From NCBI GenBank assembly GCA_030681515.1, contig JAUXSE010000032.1:1-60928 (forward strand): 60,928 nucleotides of DNA, written 5' to 3'. A program made the position numbers and the translations under genes. This DNA comes from Geothrix sp. (lineage in GTDB: Bacteria > Acidobacteriota > Holophagae > Holophagales > Holophagaceae). The notes under the pieces were generated by a model. The model was not told the origin of the DNA. It worked only from the letters and a program-made list of their open reading frames with translations, and did no database searches. This document shows, one piece after another, positions 16,929-25,156 of this stretch. Within the stretch, counting starts at the first letter, position 1. Each line of letters starts with the position of its first letter.

Positions 16929-17409
16929 GGATGATCCCGGTCAGAGGGTTGATCTGAAAAAACGAGGAGAATCAAAGCATCAACAAGATGCCGCGTGGGT
17001 GGGTCCGGGCCCGGTTGGTTTGACATGCAGGACTGCATTCAGCCGGTGATGGACGGTGATTCACGGTGATTGGGCCGTTCTATGTGCAGCATGGGCTCCA
17101 CCCAGGGGCGCCATCTCCGCGCCTGTTGGGGGCGCGGCGGTGGTTCCCCTGGGTGACTTCCGGCTGCGCCGGAAGCCGCCGGAGGCGGGCCCATGCGGGA
17201 GGCGTTTCTGCCTTATCACTGTTCATCACTGTTCATCACCGGCAAAAAGCTTTTCAGGCCATGCCTTTCGATCAACGGGGCGGCATGGATTTTCAGGTGA
17301 GACACCAAGAATTGCTCAATAGGGATCTGTAATTACCTTCTCGGAATCGCCTGCGGCGATACATGAGACAAATGGAAGCCTGGTGCCTTGGTGGTGATCC
17401 TTTCCTAAC
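16929..17409. other. 480-bp gene-free stretch between binding protein and transporter genes
   Basis: No protein-coding frame is credible. The centre is occupied by the symmetric element at 17044-17241. The parts on either side (16929-17043 and 17242-17409) show no repeat or hairpin that I can support. A promoter for the downstream transporter would be expected here, but none is convincing. Confidence 0.6.
17044..17241. repeat. symmetric element with two inverted triplets of a 10-bp-spaced heptamer
   Basis: CGGTGAT occurs three times at 17044, 17054 and 17064, exactly one helical turn apart. The inverted form ATCACYG occurs three times at 17215, 17225 and 17235, again 10 bp apart. Between them lie a 10-bp inverted pair CACCCAGGGG (17099-17108) / CCCCTGGGTG (17146-17155) enclosing a CCGCGCC/GGCGCGG stem, and a hairpin CTTCCGGC-tgc-GCCGGAAG at 17157-17175. 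It could be a mobile or repetitive palindromic element, or a looping operator. Confidence 0.65.
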
Positions 17410-18417
17410 CTAGAGCTTGATGCTCTTCCAATCAATCTTGAGCTTGCCGGAGGTGAGATCGGCCTTGGCCTGCTCCACGGCCTTCCGGATGGCGGGGGTG
17501 AGCACCTTGGGATCCATCTTGGCATTGAAGACGAAACTGAATCCGCCATTGGCGAACTGCAGGGGCAGGCTTTCACCCCCCTTGATGCCCGCGGCGCGCT
17601 TGGCGATCAGGGATTCCACCACGGCCGCATAGTTGTAGCCGGCGGCGGCGATGACCTTCGAGCCTTCGGGGATGCCCAGCTGGGCGGTGTCCTGACCCAC
17701 CCAGTACACGTGTCCCGGGACCGAAGCCACGGCCCGCAGGGCTCCGATGGCCTGCTGGGCGGAGCCGGTGAGGACGTCAGCGCCATCCTTGAGCTGGGTC
17801 TGGGCCAGTTCCCCGGCCTTCACGAAGTCGCCGAAGCTGCCCGTGAAGGCCACGCGGACCGTGGCGTTGGGGTTGGCGGCCTTCACGCCCAGCATGAAGC
17901 CGCGGGTGTAGCGGGCGGAGTCGCCGCCATCCACGGGGCCCACGTTGCCGATCTTCTGGGTCCTGGTGACCATGCCGGCGATGATCCCGTTGAGGTAGCC
18001 GGTCTCTTCGCTGTAGGGCGTGTAGGTGAAGACATTCTTGGGCCCGATGTTCGCGCTGGTGCCGTAGGCGAAGGTGGTGTTGGGGAAGATGCCGGCCATT
18101 TCGGTGACCAGATTGTTGTACTGGGCGCCGTGGCAGATGATGATGTCGAAACCCTTGGAGGCGTACTGCCGGGCCGCGGAACCCGCATCCACCGGCTTCA
18201 TCTTTTCGCTGTGGCTGTACTCGACGAGCGCCACGCCGTGCTTCTTCTGGACCGACAGGATGGCGTCGTGCATGGACTGGCACCAGCCCTTGTCGTCCAC
18301 CGTGGATTCGACGATGAGGGCGATGCGCACCTTGGACGCGGGGGCGGCCTGGGCCGTCCCGCCGGGGAGTCCGAAGAGGGACGCCGTGATCAAAGCAACC
18401 TTGAGGAAGGTCTTCAT
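17410..18417 (-). CDS. BMP-family ABC transporter substrate-binding protein
   Basis: The product has 335 residues from the ATG at 18417, which follows CCAGGAG. It opens with a cleavable signal peptide (MKTFLKVALITASLFGLPGG, cleavage probably after AQA) and carries no lipobox cysteine, so it should be a free periplasmic protein. The BMP/PnrA fold is seen in VRIALIVESTVDDKGWCQSMHDA, FDIIICHGAQYNN, NTTFAYGTSANIG, GYLNGIIAGMVT and IGNVGPVDGGDSARYTRGFMLG. This family binds purine nucleosides or related ligands. It is encoded 60 bp after ssnA and upstream of the NupABC-like genes, which it presumably serves. Confidence 0.92.
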   Translation of the reverse strand: MKTFLKVALITASLFGLPGGTAQAAPASKVRIALIVESTVDDKGWCQSMHDAILSVQKKHGVALVEYSHSEKMKPVDAGSAARQYASKGFDIIICHGAQYNNLVTEMAGIFPNTTFAYGTSANIGPKNVFTYTPYSEETGYLNGIIAGMVTRTQKIGNVGPVDGGDSARYTRGFMLGVKAANPNATVRVAFTGSFGDFVKAGELAQTQLKDGADVLTGSAQQAIGALRAVASVPGHVYWVGQDTAQLGIPEGSKVIAAAGYNYAAVVESLIAKRAAGIKGGESLPLQFANGGFSFVFNAKMDPKVLTPAIRKAVEQAKADLTSGKLKIDWKSIKL

Positions 18418-18476
18418 GCTGCTCTCCTGGTGGGGTCGGAATCGGGATTCCGAGGGGTGGGGGATGACTGTTGGCG

Positions 18477-19808
18477 CTAGAACCTTTCCCACAGGCGGGC
18501 GGCCAGGTCCCGGCTTCTCGCGGCCAGGGCGGCCTCGTCCACGTCCAGGGCGAGGCGGCGACCCTCCATGAGCACCCGGCCCGCGCAGATGGTGGTATCC
18601 ACCGTCGCCTGGGAGATGCCGAAGATCAGGTGCCCCAGGACGGTCTCGCCGTTCAGGGGCGTGGGGGGATGGTAGTCCACCAGGATGATGTCGGCGGCGG
18701 CGCCCTCCTGGAGGGTGCCGAGGGGGAAGCCCCAGAGCTGGCTGGCCAGTTCCGGGTTCCGCACGAAAAGCGTATTGGCGACCTCCATGAACGCGCAACT
18801 GGGATGGCCCTGGCGAAGGTGCTGGGCCCACAGGGCCACGCGCACTTCCTCCAGCATGTTCACGGTCATGGCGTCGGTGCCCAGGCCCACCCGGACGCCC
18901 CGCGCCGCGAGCTGGAGCAGGTCGGCGATGCCCACGGCATTGTTGAGGTTGGACTGGGGGTTGTGGGCCACGAAGGTCTCCGTGGCCGCCAGGAGGTCCA
19001 TGTCGGCTTCGGTGACGTGGACCGCGTGGGCCGCGATGCTGCCCTTGCCCAGGAGCCCGTGGGCGTGGAGCCGGGCCGCCGCCGTGAGGCCATGCTTCTG
19101 GAGATTGGCCTCCCCATCCGAGGCGGCCTCGGCCACATGCACGTGGAATCCCGTGCCCAGCTCCCGGCCCAGGGCCGCGGCCCGGTCCAGGGTGGCGTCC
19201 GAAAGGGTGAAGGCGGCGTGCAGTCCGAAGAGGGCGCGGAGCTGGGGATCCTTTTCGGCGGCGCAGCGCCGGGCGAACCGGGCGTTCTCCTCCAGGCCCT
19301 CGGTGGCGATGGCCTCCCCGTCCCGGTCCGAGACCTCGTAGCAGAGGCAGGCCCGCACCCCGGAGGCCCGGACGGCCTTGGCGATGCGGTCCAGGGATCC
19401 GGTGATGGCGTGGGGACTGGCGTGGTGGTCCACCAGGGTCGTGGTGCCCTTGCGAATGGCGTCCAGGAGAACCACCTGGGCACTCGTCTCCACGTCGTCC
19501 AGGCTCAGCTGACGGTCCAGCCGCCACCAGAGATTGTCCAGGACCTCCTGGAAGGTGGCACTGGGGGCGGCCTTGCCGAGCCCCCGCACCAGGGTGGAAT
19601 AGAAGTGCATGTGGGCATTCACCAGGCCCGGCATGACCACCTGGCCTCCGGCATCCATCACCCGGTCGAAGGGCCCGGGAATGGCGTCCCTGGGGGCGAT
19701 GCGGGCGATGCGCCCATCCTCGACGAGCAGGGCCTGTCCCTCCAGCACCCGGCAGGGGGCGCCGAAGGTGATGAGCGTGCCGTTGTGGATGAGGAGGCGG
19801 GTGGACAT
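18477..19808 (-). CDS. ssnA: SsnA-type putative aminohydrolase
   Basis: This 443-residue amidohydrolase matches SsnA, a protein of unproven reaction that is a constant partner of ygfK and selenium-dependent hydroxylase genes. Metal-site motifs: GLVNAHMHFYSTLVRG near residue 63 (HxH), FHVHVAEAASDGE near 222, AAHAVHVTEADMD near 248, and VGLGTDAMTVNM near 303 (the final Asp ligand). The C-terminal composite beta domain contains GAAADIILVDYHPPTP. A role in deaminating or ring-opening an aminated purine derivative fits the context but is inference. It lies 12 bp downstream of the PLP-enzyme gene and should be in the same operon. Confidence 0.9.
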   Translation of the reverse strand: MSTRLLIHNGTLITFGAPCRVLEGQALLVEDGRIARIAPRDAIPGPFDRVMDAGGQVVMPGLVNAHMHFYSTLVRGLGKAAPSATFQEVLDNLWWRLDRQLSLDDVETSAQVVLLDAIRKGTTTLVDHHASPHAITGSLDRIAKAVRASGVRACLCYEVSDRDGEAIATEGLEENARFARRCAAEKDPQLRALFGLHAAFTLSDATLDRAAALGRELGTGFHVHVAEAASDGEANLQKHGLTAAARLHAHGLLGKGSIAAHAVHVTEADMDLLAATETFVAHNPQSNLNNAVGIADLLQLAARGVRVGLGTDAMTVNMLEEVRVALWAQHLRQGHPSCAFMEVANTLFVRNPELASQLWGFPLGTLQEGAAADIILVDYHPPTPLNGETVLGHLIFGISQATVDTTICAGRVLMEGRRLALDVDEAALAARSRDLAARLWERF

Positions 19809-19820
19809 GGGTACCGGCGG

Positions 19821-21278
19821 CTAGGAAGCCGCCACTTCCTGATTGAAGGCCGCGATTAGCTTGTCGAATTCGGCGGCTTCCTCTGTGAAGAGCTGGCGCC
19901 AGTATTCGGGGTCCCACTGGGCGCAGATCTCTTCGTAGGTCTTGCCCTGCTGCTCGACCCAGGTGAAGTACTTCAGGTTGTGGATGGCCTTCTTTTCCGG
20001 GAAGGTCAGCTCCTTGAAGTGGTCCACCGCCTGGCGTTCGAGGCTGCCCACATGGGCCTTGGCGGCATCCATGGCGGTGAAGGCGCCGTGTCCGGTGGTC
20101 TGCTCCTCCAGGCGGGACCGGTACATGTCCACGCTGTCCGTGAAGATGGTGAAGATGACGTCGTGCTCGTCCATTTCGAAGTACTTGGCGGCCTTGATGG
20201 CGGCCAGCACGTTGCAGATGCCGCTGATGCCCAGCAGCCCCAGCTTGCCGATGGTGGCCTGGTCCACGCCCAGGGTGGCCAGGTAGGCCTGGCCCGCGGG
20301 TTCGTTGAAGAGGCGGAGGAGGCGCATGCAGTCCTCGTCGTCAATGGCGGCGATGGCATCCGTGGCGCGGACGTTGTGGACCCAGGGCACGTGCTTATCG
20401 CCGATGCCCTCGATGCGGTGATCGCCGAAGCCGTTCATGAGAAGGGTGGGGCACTGGAGGGCTTCCGTGGCGATGGTCTTGACGCCGGGGTGGAGGGTCT
20501 TGAGGTAGTCCCCGGCGGCGATGGTGCCGGCGCTGCCCGTGGCGCTCACGTAGGCCGCCAGTCGGGTCTTTCCGGTACGGAGGCCGTTGAAGGCGTCCTC
20601 GATGGCCGGGCCCGTGACGCTGTAGTGCCACACGGGATTCCCGAACTCCTCGAACTGATTGAAGATTAGGTGCCTGGGATCCTTCTTCAGCTCCCAGCAC
20701 TTGTCGTAGATCTCCTTCACGTTGCTTTCGCAACCGGGGGTGGCGATCACTTCCGAGCCAATCTCGGCCAGCCAGGTGAAGCGCTCCTGGCTCATGTTTT
20801 CGGGGAGGATCGCGATGGCCGTGCAGCCCAGGACCGCGGAATCGAAGGCGCCGCCGCGACAGTAGTTGCCCGTGGAGGGCCACACGGCCTTGTGGTAGTC
20901 GGGGTCGAACTCGCCGCTCACCAGCCGGGGCACGAGACACGCGAAGGCCGCCCCCACCTTGTGCGCGCCCGTGGGGAAGTACTTCCCCACCAGGCCGACG
21001 ATGCGGGCCTTCACGCCGGTGATGGCGCTGGGGATCTCCAGGTAGTTAGGGCCGCCGAAGAGGCCCGTCTCCGGATCGTTCTTCCAGGTGATGCGGAAGA
21101 GGTTGGCGGGATCCACATCCCACAGGCCCACGTGCTTCAGCCGGGCCTTGATGGATTCGGGTGCGGTTCCAGGATGGCGCATCTGGGCGAAGGTGGGGAT
21201 GACGATCCCGCGTTCCTTGCAGCGCCGGGCGGTGCGCTTGACGACTTCAGCGTGGTAGGTCTTCACGATCCGGGACAT
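19821..21278 (-). CDS. fold-type II PLP-dependent lyase of unknown substrate
   Basis: This 485-residue enzyme belongs to the tryptophan synthase beta/cysteine synthase superfamily. The probable Schiff-base lysine lies in GKYFPTGAHKVGAAF near residue 107 (TGAHK as in TrpB). A phosphate-binding glycine-rich segment YVSATGSAGTIAAGDYLK lies near 245, and WPSTGNYCRGGAFDSAVLG near 133. It is longer than YgeX diaminopropionate ammonia-lyase and does not share its start, so it is not assigned to that function. Sitting between ygeW and ssnA, it probably acts on an amino-acid-like product of purine or hydantoin breakdown. Substrate unknown. Confidence 0.85.
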   Translation of the reverse strand: MSRIVKTYHAEVVKRTARRCKERGIVIPTFAQMRHPGTAPESIKARLKHVGLWDVDPANLFRITWKNDPETGLFGGPNYLEIPSAITGVKARIVGLVGKYFPTGAHKVGAAFACLVPRLVSGEFDPDYHKAVWPSTGNYCRGGAFDSAVLGCTAIAILPENMSQERFTWLAEIGSEVIATPGCESNVKEIYDKCWELKKDPRHLIFNQFEEFGNPVWHYSVTGPAIEDAFNGLRTGKTRLAAYVSATGSAGTIAAGDYLKTLHPGVKTIATEALQCPTLLMNGFGDHRIEGIGDKHVPWVHNVRATDAIAAIDDEDCMRLLRLFNEPAGQAYLATLGVDQATIGKLGLLGISGICNVLAAIKAAKYFEMDEHDVIFTIFTDSVDMYRSRLEEQTTGHGAFTAMDAAKAHVGSLERQAVDHFKELTFPEKKAIHNLKYFTWVEQQGKTYEEICAQWDPEYWRQLFTEEAAEFDKLIAAFNQEVAAS

Positions 21279-21297
21279 GTCGCATCCTCTCGATGGG

Positions 21298-22485
21298 TTA
21301 CAGGCTGAGGTTCTGGGCGCGCTGGATGATCTGCTCCAGCTTGGCTCCGGGGTCCTTCAGCCGCGTGAGGAACATCAGGGCGCTGATGACGAAGGGCTTG
21401 TAGCTGGCCTCGTGGTAGGTGGGGATGCGGTACTGCTCGAAGACCTCGGCCGAGACCTCGCCGGCCTGGCAGCTCACATCGGTGATGTCCGCGGGCAGGC
21501 AGTGCATGTAGAGGGCGCTCTTGTGGGCGGTGGTGTCCATCCTGGCGCGGGTGCATTCCCAGTCCATGTGCCTGGCGTTGTTCGCCAGGCATTCCTTCTC
21601 CAGCTCCTTGAGGCCCGGCTGATCGGACTTCTTCAGCAACTGCGTGCGGCGCTCCATGACGTGGTAGGGGGCCCAGGACTTGGGATAGACGATGTCGGCG
21701 CCCTGGAAGGCCTCGTCCATGCGGTTGGAGACGGAGAATTTCCCGCCGCTGGCCGCGGCCTGTTTGCCCGCCAGGGCCACCACCTCGGGGATGAGGTCAT
21801 AGCCCTTCGGGTGGGCCAGGCGCACGTCCATGCCGAAGCGGGTCATGAGGCCGATGATGCCCTGGGGCACGGACAGGGGCTTGCCGTAGCTGGGGGAGTA
21901 GGCCCAGGTCATGGCCAGCTTCTTGCCCCGGAGCGCCTCCAGGCTGCCGAAATGCGCCTTCAGCCAGGCCAGGTCCGCCATGGACTGGGTGGGGTGGTCC
22001 ACGTCGCACTGGAGGTTCACGATGCTGGGGCGGCGGTGCAGCACGCCCTGGCTGGCGCCGTCCGTGAGGGCATCGCCCACTTCCTTCATGTAGGTGTGGC
22101 CCTCGCCCAGGAACATGTCATCCCGGATGCCGATGACTTCCGTGAGGAAGCTGATCATGTTGGCGGTTTCCCGCACGGTCTCGCCGTGGGCCACCTGGCT
22201 CTTCTGCTCGTCCAGATCCGACAAGCCCAAACCCATGGCATTGGCCGCGCTGGCGAAGCTGAAGCGGGTGCGGGTGGAGTTGTCCCGGAAGATGGAGATG
22301 GCCAGGCCGGTGTCGAAGGCGCGGAAGGACTTGCCCTGCTTGTGCAGGGTCTTGAGGGTATCGGCCAGGGTGATGATGGCCCGGATCTCCGCCTCGGGGT
22401 GATCCCAGGTGAGCAGGAAATCCTTCTCGAAGAGATCAGTCTTCAGGGCCTGGAAGGCTTTGAGGTTTTCGGCAAGGGAGGGCAT
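21298..22485 (-). CDS. ygeW: YgeW-type knotted carbamoyltransferase
   Basis: The product has 395 residues from the ATG at 22485, preceded by AAGGAG. Transcarbamylase signatures: SIFRDNSTRTRFSFASAAN near 66 (STRTR, carbamoyl-phosphate site), SLRGKK-type mid-region, and LYMHCLPADITDVSCQAGEVS near 315 (HCLP). The YgeW group differs from ornithine and aspartate carbamoyltransferases and occurs in purine/selenium clusters. It is thought to phosphorolyse a carbamoylated catabolite such as oxamate or a related ureido compound to give carbamoyl phosphate. The exact substrate is not certain. It belongs to the hydA-ygeW-PLP enzyme-ssnA run. Confidence 0.93.
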   Translation of the reverse strand: MPSLAENLKAFQALKTDLFEKDFLLTWDHPEAEIRAIITLADTLKTLHKQGKSFRAFDTGLAISIFRDNSTRTRFSFASAANAMGLGLSDLDEQKSQVAHGETVRETANMISFLTEVIGIRDDMFLGEGHTYMKEVGDALTDGASQGVLHRRPSIVNLQCDVDHPTQSMADLAWLKAHFGSLEALRGKKLAMTWAYSPSYGKPLSVPQGIIGLMTRFGMDVRLAHPKGYDLIPEVVALAGKQAAASGGKFSVSNRMDEAFQGADIVYPKSWAPYHVMERRTQLLKKSDQPGLKELEKECLANNARHMDWECTRARMDTTAHKSALYMHCLPADITDVSCQAGEVSAEVFEQYRIPTYHEASYKPFVISALMFLTRLKDPGAKLEQIIQRAQNLSL

Positions 22486-22513
22486 CGGTGCTCCTTGGAC
22501 GGGGATGGGATGG

Positions 22514-23881
22514 TCAGGTCGGGAGAAAGTCGGAAGGGCAGGCCTGGAGGGGGCGGCCCGCGGGGACCTGGGCCTGGGTGAGCTGGCCGTCCCGCACCCG
22601 GGGTTCACCCCGCAGCAGCACGTGGCGGAAGGCCAGGGTAGAGGTGAACCCGGCATAGGCCTCGTGGGCGTTGGCCGAAGTCGAGCGCAGGGGGCGCTCC
22701 GGTCCCTGGGGATCCAGGACGACGAGATCGGCGTCCATGCCGGGCCGGAGGGCGCCTTTCCGGTGGCCGACGCCGGCCCGGAGCGCGGGATTCAGGGAGA
22801 CATGGGTGGCGAGACCCAGGGCGGCGCGGTCCGGATCGTCCTCCCAGAGCTTCCAGGCGATATGGGGGAGGGAACCCAGGCCCGGCATGCCGTTGGGGAC
22901 GGTCTGGAGATCCTGGCGGTTCCAGCCGTCCTTGTCCTGGGCGCAGAAGGGGCAGTGATCCGTGGCGATGACATCGGCGGCGCCCTGCCGGATCAGCTCC
23001 AGGAAGGGGGCGCGGTTCCCCCTCAGGGGCGGGGAGCAAAGCCAGCGGTGGCCGTCCTCCCGGGCCAGCCAGGACTCGTCCAGGAACAGGTACTGGGGGC
23101 AGGTCTCGAAGCTGATGTCCCCTTTCGGGCGGTTCGCCACCAGGTACCGGGCGCCTTCCAGCGTGGAGACATGCACCACGTGCAGGGAGGCCCGGTGGGC
23201 GAGGGCGAGATCCACCACCCGCCGGATGGCGAGGATCTCCGCTTCCTCTGGCCGGAGGAGGGTGTGGGTGAGGGCCCTGGACAGGTCCAGACCGGTGGCA
23301 TCCACGGCGCCGATGATCCCGTCGTCCTCGCAATGGACGAGGAAGCGGATCCCCGCGGGACCGAGCCGCCGGAAGAGGTCGCCGATGCGGTCATAGCTGG
23401 CGAAGATGCCCGCACGCTTGTAGGTGGTGTAGAGCTTCAGCGTCCGGTACCCCCCGGGCAGGAGGGCCTGGAGGGTGGCGATGTCCTCGGGACTGAAGGT
23501 GGTGGGGGTGAGATGCCAGAGGACATCGCAGTGGCTCCGCCCTTCGGCCTTGGCCCGGGCCGTGGCCATGGCCTGCAGGAGGGTTTCGCCGGGCCCCTGG
23601 GTCACGAAGGTGCAGAGGGTGGTGATGCCGTTCTCCAGGGCCACCCGGGTGGCGGATTCGTACCCGTCCGCCAAATAGAACGGACCCATCTGGTCATCCA
23701 CATGGGTATGGAAATCCATGAACCCCGGCAGGACGTAGCACCCCCCGGCCTCGATCACCCGATCGGCCGAGGCCGCTTCCAGGGCGCCCAGGGCGGCGAT
23801 GCGCCCGTCCTCCACCAGGACATCCAGGGGCTGGAGAGTGCCGTCGAGGGCCACGCGGCCGTTGCGGACGAGGGTTTTCAT
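22514..23881 (-). CDS. hydA: dihydropyrimidinase/hydantoinase-type cyclic amidohydrolase
   Basis: This 455-residue enzyme of the dihydropyrimidinase (HydA/HyuA) group hydrolyses cyclic amides to N-carbamoyl acids. Metal ligands are visible: LPGFMDFHTHVDDQMG near residue 55 (HxH), YRTLKLYTTYKRAG near 145 (the lysine that becomes carbamylated), RFLVHCEDDG near 178, LHVVHVSTLEG near 232 and VIATDHCPFC near 300 (Asp). The start overlaps the stop of the threonine-synthase-like gene (ATGA), so the genes are coupled. In this context it probably opens a purine-derived ring before YgeW acts. Confidence 0.9.
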   Translation of the reverse strand: MKTLVRNGRVALDGTLQPLDVLVEDGRIAALGALEAASADRVIEAGGCYVLPGFMDFHTHVDDQMGPFYLADGYESATRVALENGITTLCTFVTQGPGETLLQAMATARAKAEGRSHCDVLWHLTPTTFSPEDIATLQALLPGGYRTLKLYTTYKRAGIFASYDRIGDLFRRLGPAGIRFLVHCEDDGIIGAVDATGLDLSRALTHTLLRPEEAEILAIRRVVDLALAHRASLHVVHVSTLEGARYLVANRPKGDISFETCPQYLFLDESWLAREDGHRWLCSPPLRGNRAPFLELIRQGAADVIATDHCPFCAQDKDGWNRQDLQTVPNGMPGLGSLPHIAWKLWEDDPDRAALGLATHVSLNPALRAGVGHRKGALRPGMDADLVVLDPQGPERPLRSTSANAHEAYAGFTSTLAFRHVLLRGEPRVRDGQLTQAQVPAGRPLQACPSDFLPT

Positions 23882-25092
23882 GGGGCCACGGAATCCAGGA
23901 CCGGCGCCACCGCCGGAGGGATGCGGACGCGGGAGAGGGGCGCATCCACATCCTTGAGGCCATGCCCCGTGGCGAGGATGACCACCGGATCGGACGTGGC
24001 GAGGCGGTGGGGACCGGCCTGGAGTTTGACCAGTCCCGCCAGGGCCGCGGCGCCCGCGGGTTCGGTGAAGATGCCGGTACGGCCAGCCAGTGTCGCCTGG
24101 GCTTCCAGGATCTCGTCGTCGGTGACCGTGAGCGTCAGCCCCTGGCTCTCCACGATGGCCCGGCGAGCGCCATGAGCGTTGCTGGGGCAGGTGACGGAGA
24201 TGGAGTCGGCGCGCGTGGTGGGATGGGGGGCATCCGAATACCGCCCTGTTTCCACATAGCGGTGGATGGCATCGGAGGTCTCCGCCTGGACACCCATGAG
24301 CCGCGGCAGCCGGTGGATGAGCCCGGCCCGCTGAAGGTCCACGAAGGCCTTGTGCAGGCCGCCAAGGATCACGCCATCGCCCACGGACACGAAGATCGCT
24401 TCCGGCACCCGAAAGCCCAGCTGGGCCCAGATCTCCAGGCCGGCGGTCTTCTTGCCCTCGATGGTGAGGGGATGGTAGGCCGTGTTGCGGTTGAGGCCGC
24501 CGCGCTTCGCCGTGTACTCCAGGGAGAGGGCGAAGGCCTCGTCGTAGGTGCCCTTGATGGGCACCACGGTGGCGCCATAGAGCACCATCTGCACCAGTTT
24601 CGCCTTCGGAGCCGTCTCGGGGACGAAGATGAGCGCCCGGATGTCCGTGGCCGCGCACACCGCGGCCAGGGCCGAAGCCGCATTGCCCGTGGAGGCCGCC
24701 ACGATGAGGTCCATGCCCAGGCGGCGGGCTTCCGCCACCACCAGGAAGGAGGCCCGGTCCTTGAGGCTGCCACTGGGGTTCAGGCCATCGTTCTTCACCC
24801 AGAGGCTGGGCAGGCCCAGCTCGGCCCCCAGCCGATCCACGCGCCCCAGGGGCGTGTTCCCCACCGGGAGGGGGGGATGGAATTCCTTCTCCACGGGGCA
24901 GAAGAGGTTCCAGTCGGGCTTCGCCCGGTCGAAGGCCTGTCCGATGACGCCGTAGTCGAAGACGACTTCGAGCACGCCCACGAGCGGCATGCCCGGCCGG
25001 TAGCCCTTCCCGCACTCGGGGCAGAGGTAGCGCACCTCGTCCCGGGCGTAGGTGCGGCCGCAATCCGCGCACCGGTAGGTGAAAGGGGTCAT
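23878..25092 (-). CDS. threonine-synthase-like PLP enzyme with N-terminal zinc ribbon
   Basis: The product has 404 residues from the ATG at 25092. The N-terminus has a rubredoxin-like zinc ribbon, YRCADCGRTYARDEVRYLCPECGKGY (two CxxC pairs). The PLP lysine lies in DGLNPSGSLKDRASFLV near 122, as in threonine synthase. AASTGNAASALAAVCAA follows, and ILATGHGLKDVDAPL stands near the end. It could be an ordinary threonine synthase. However, it is the second fold-type II PLP enzyme in a purine/selenium operon, is coupled to hydA by a 4-bp overlap, and is not near other threonine genes. A catabolic ammonia-lyase role is also possible. Confidence 0.82.
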   Translation of the reverse strand: MTPFTYRCADCGRTYARDEVRYLCPECGKGYRPGMPLVGVLEVVFDYGVIGQAFDRAKPDWNLFCPVEKEFHPPLPVGNTPLGRVDRLGAELGLPSLWVKNDGLNPSGSLKDRASFLVVAEARRLGMDLIVAASTGNAASALAAVCAATDIRALIFVPETAPKAKLVQMVLYGATVVPIKGTYDEAFALSLEYTAKRGGLNRNTAYHPLTIEGKKTAGLEIWAQLGFRVPEAIFVSVGDGVILGGLHKAFVDLQRAGLIHRLPRLMGVQAETSDAIHRYVETGRYSDAPHPTTRADSISVTCPSNAHGARRAIVESQGLTLTVTDDEILEAQATLAGRTGIFTEPAGAAALAGLVKLQAGPHRLATSDPVVILATGHGLKDVDAPLSRVRIPPAVAPVLDSVAP

Positions 25093-25156
25093 GAAGCTTC
25101 TCACAGGGTTGAGGAACCCGCGCGGAGGTTGCCCTCCGCGCGGGGGGTCAGGCGGT

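Noticed and set aside
17044-17241. A CRISPR array, because short repeats recur at fixed spacing.
   Set aside because: The repeats are 7 bp with 3-bp gaps and in inverted triplets, far too short; no cas gene is present.
22514-25072. A very long overlapping frame of 852 codons on the minus strand covering hydA and the PLP enzyme.
   Set aside because: Only its last part is the real hydA frame; the first half is an out-of-frame reading of the threonine-synthase-like gene.
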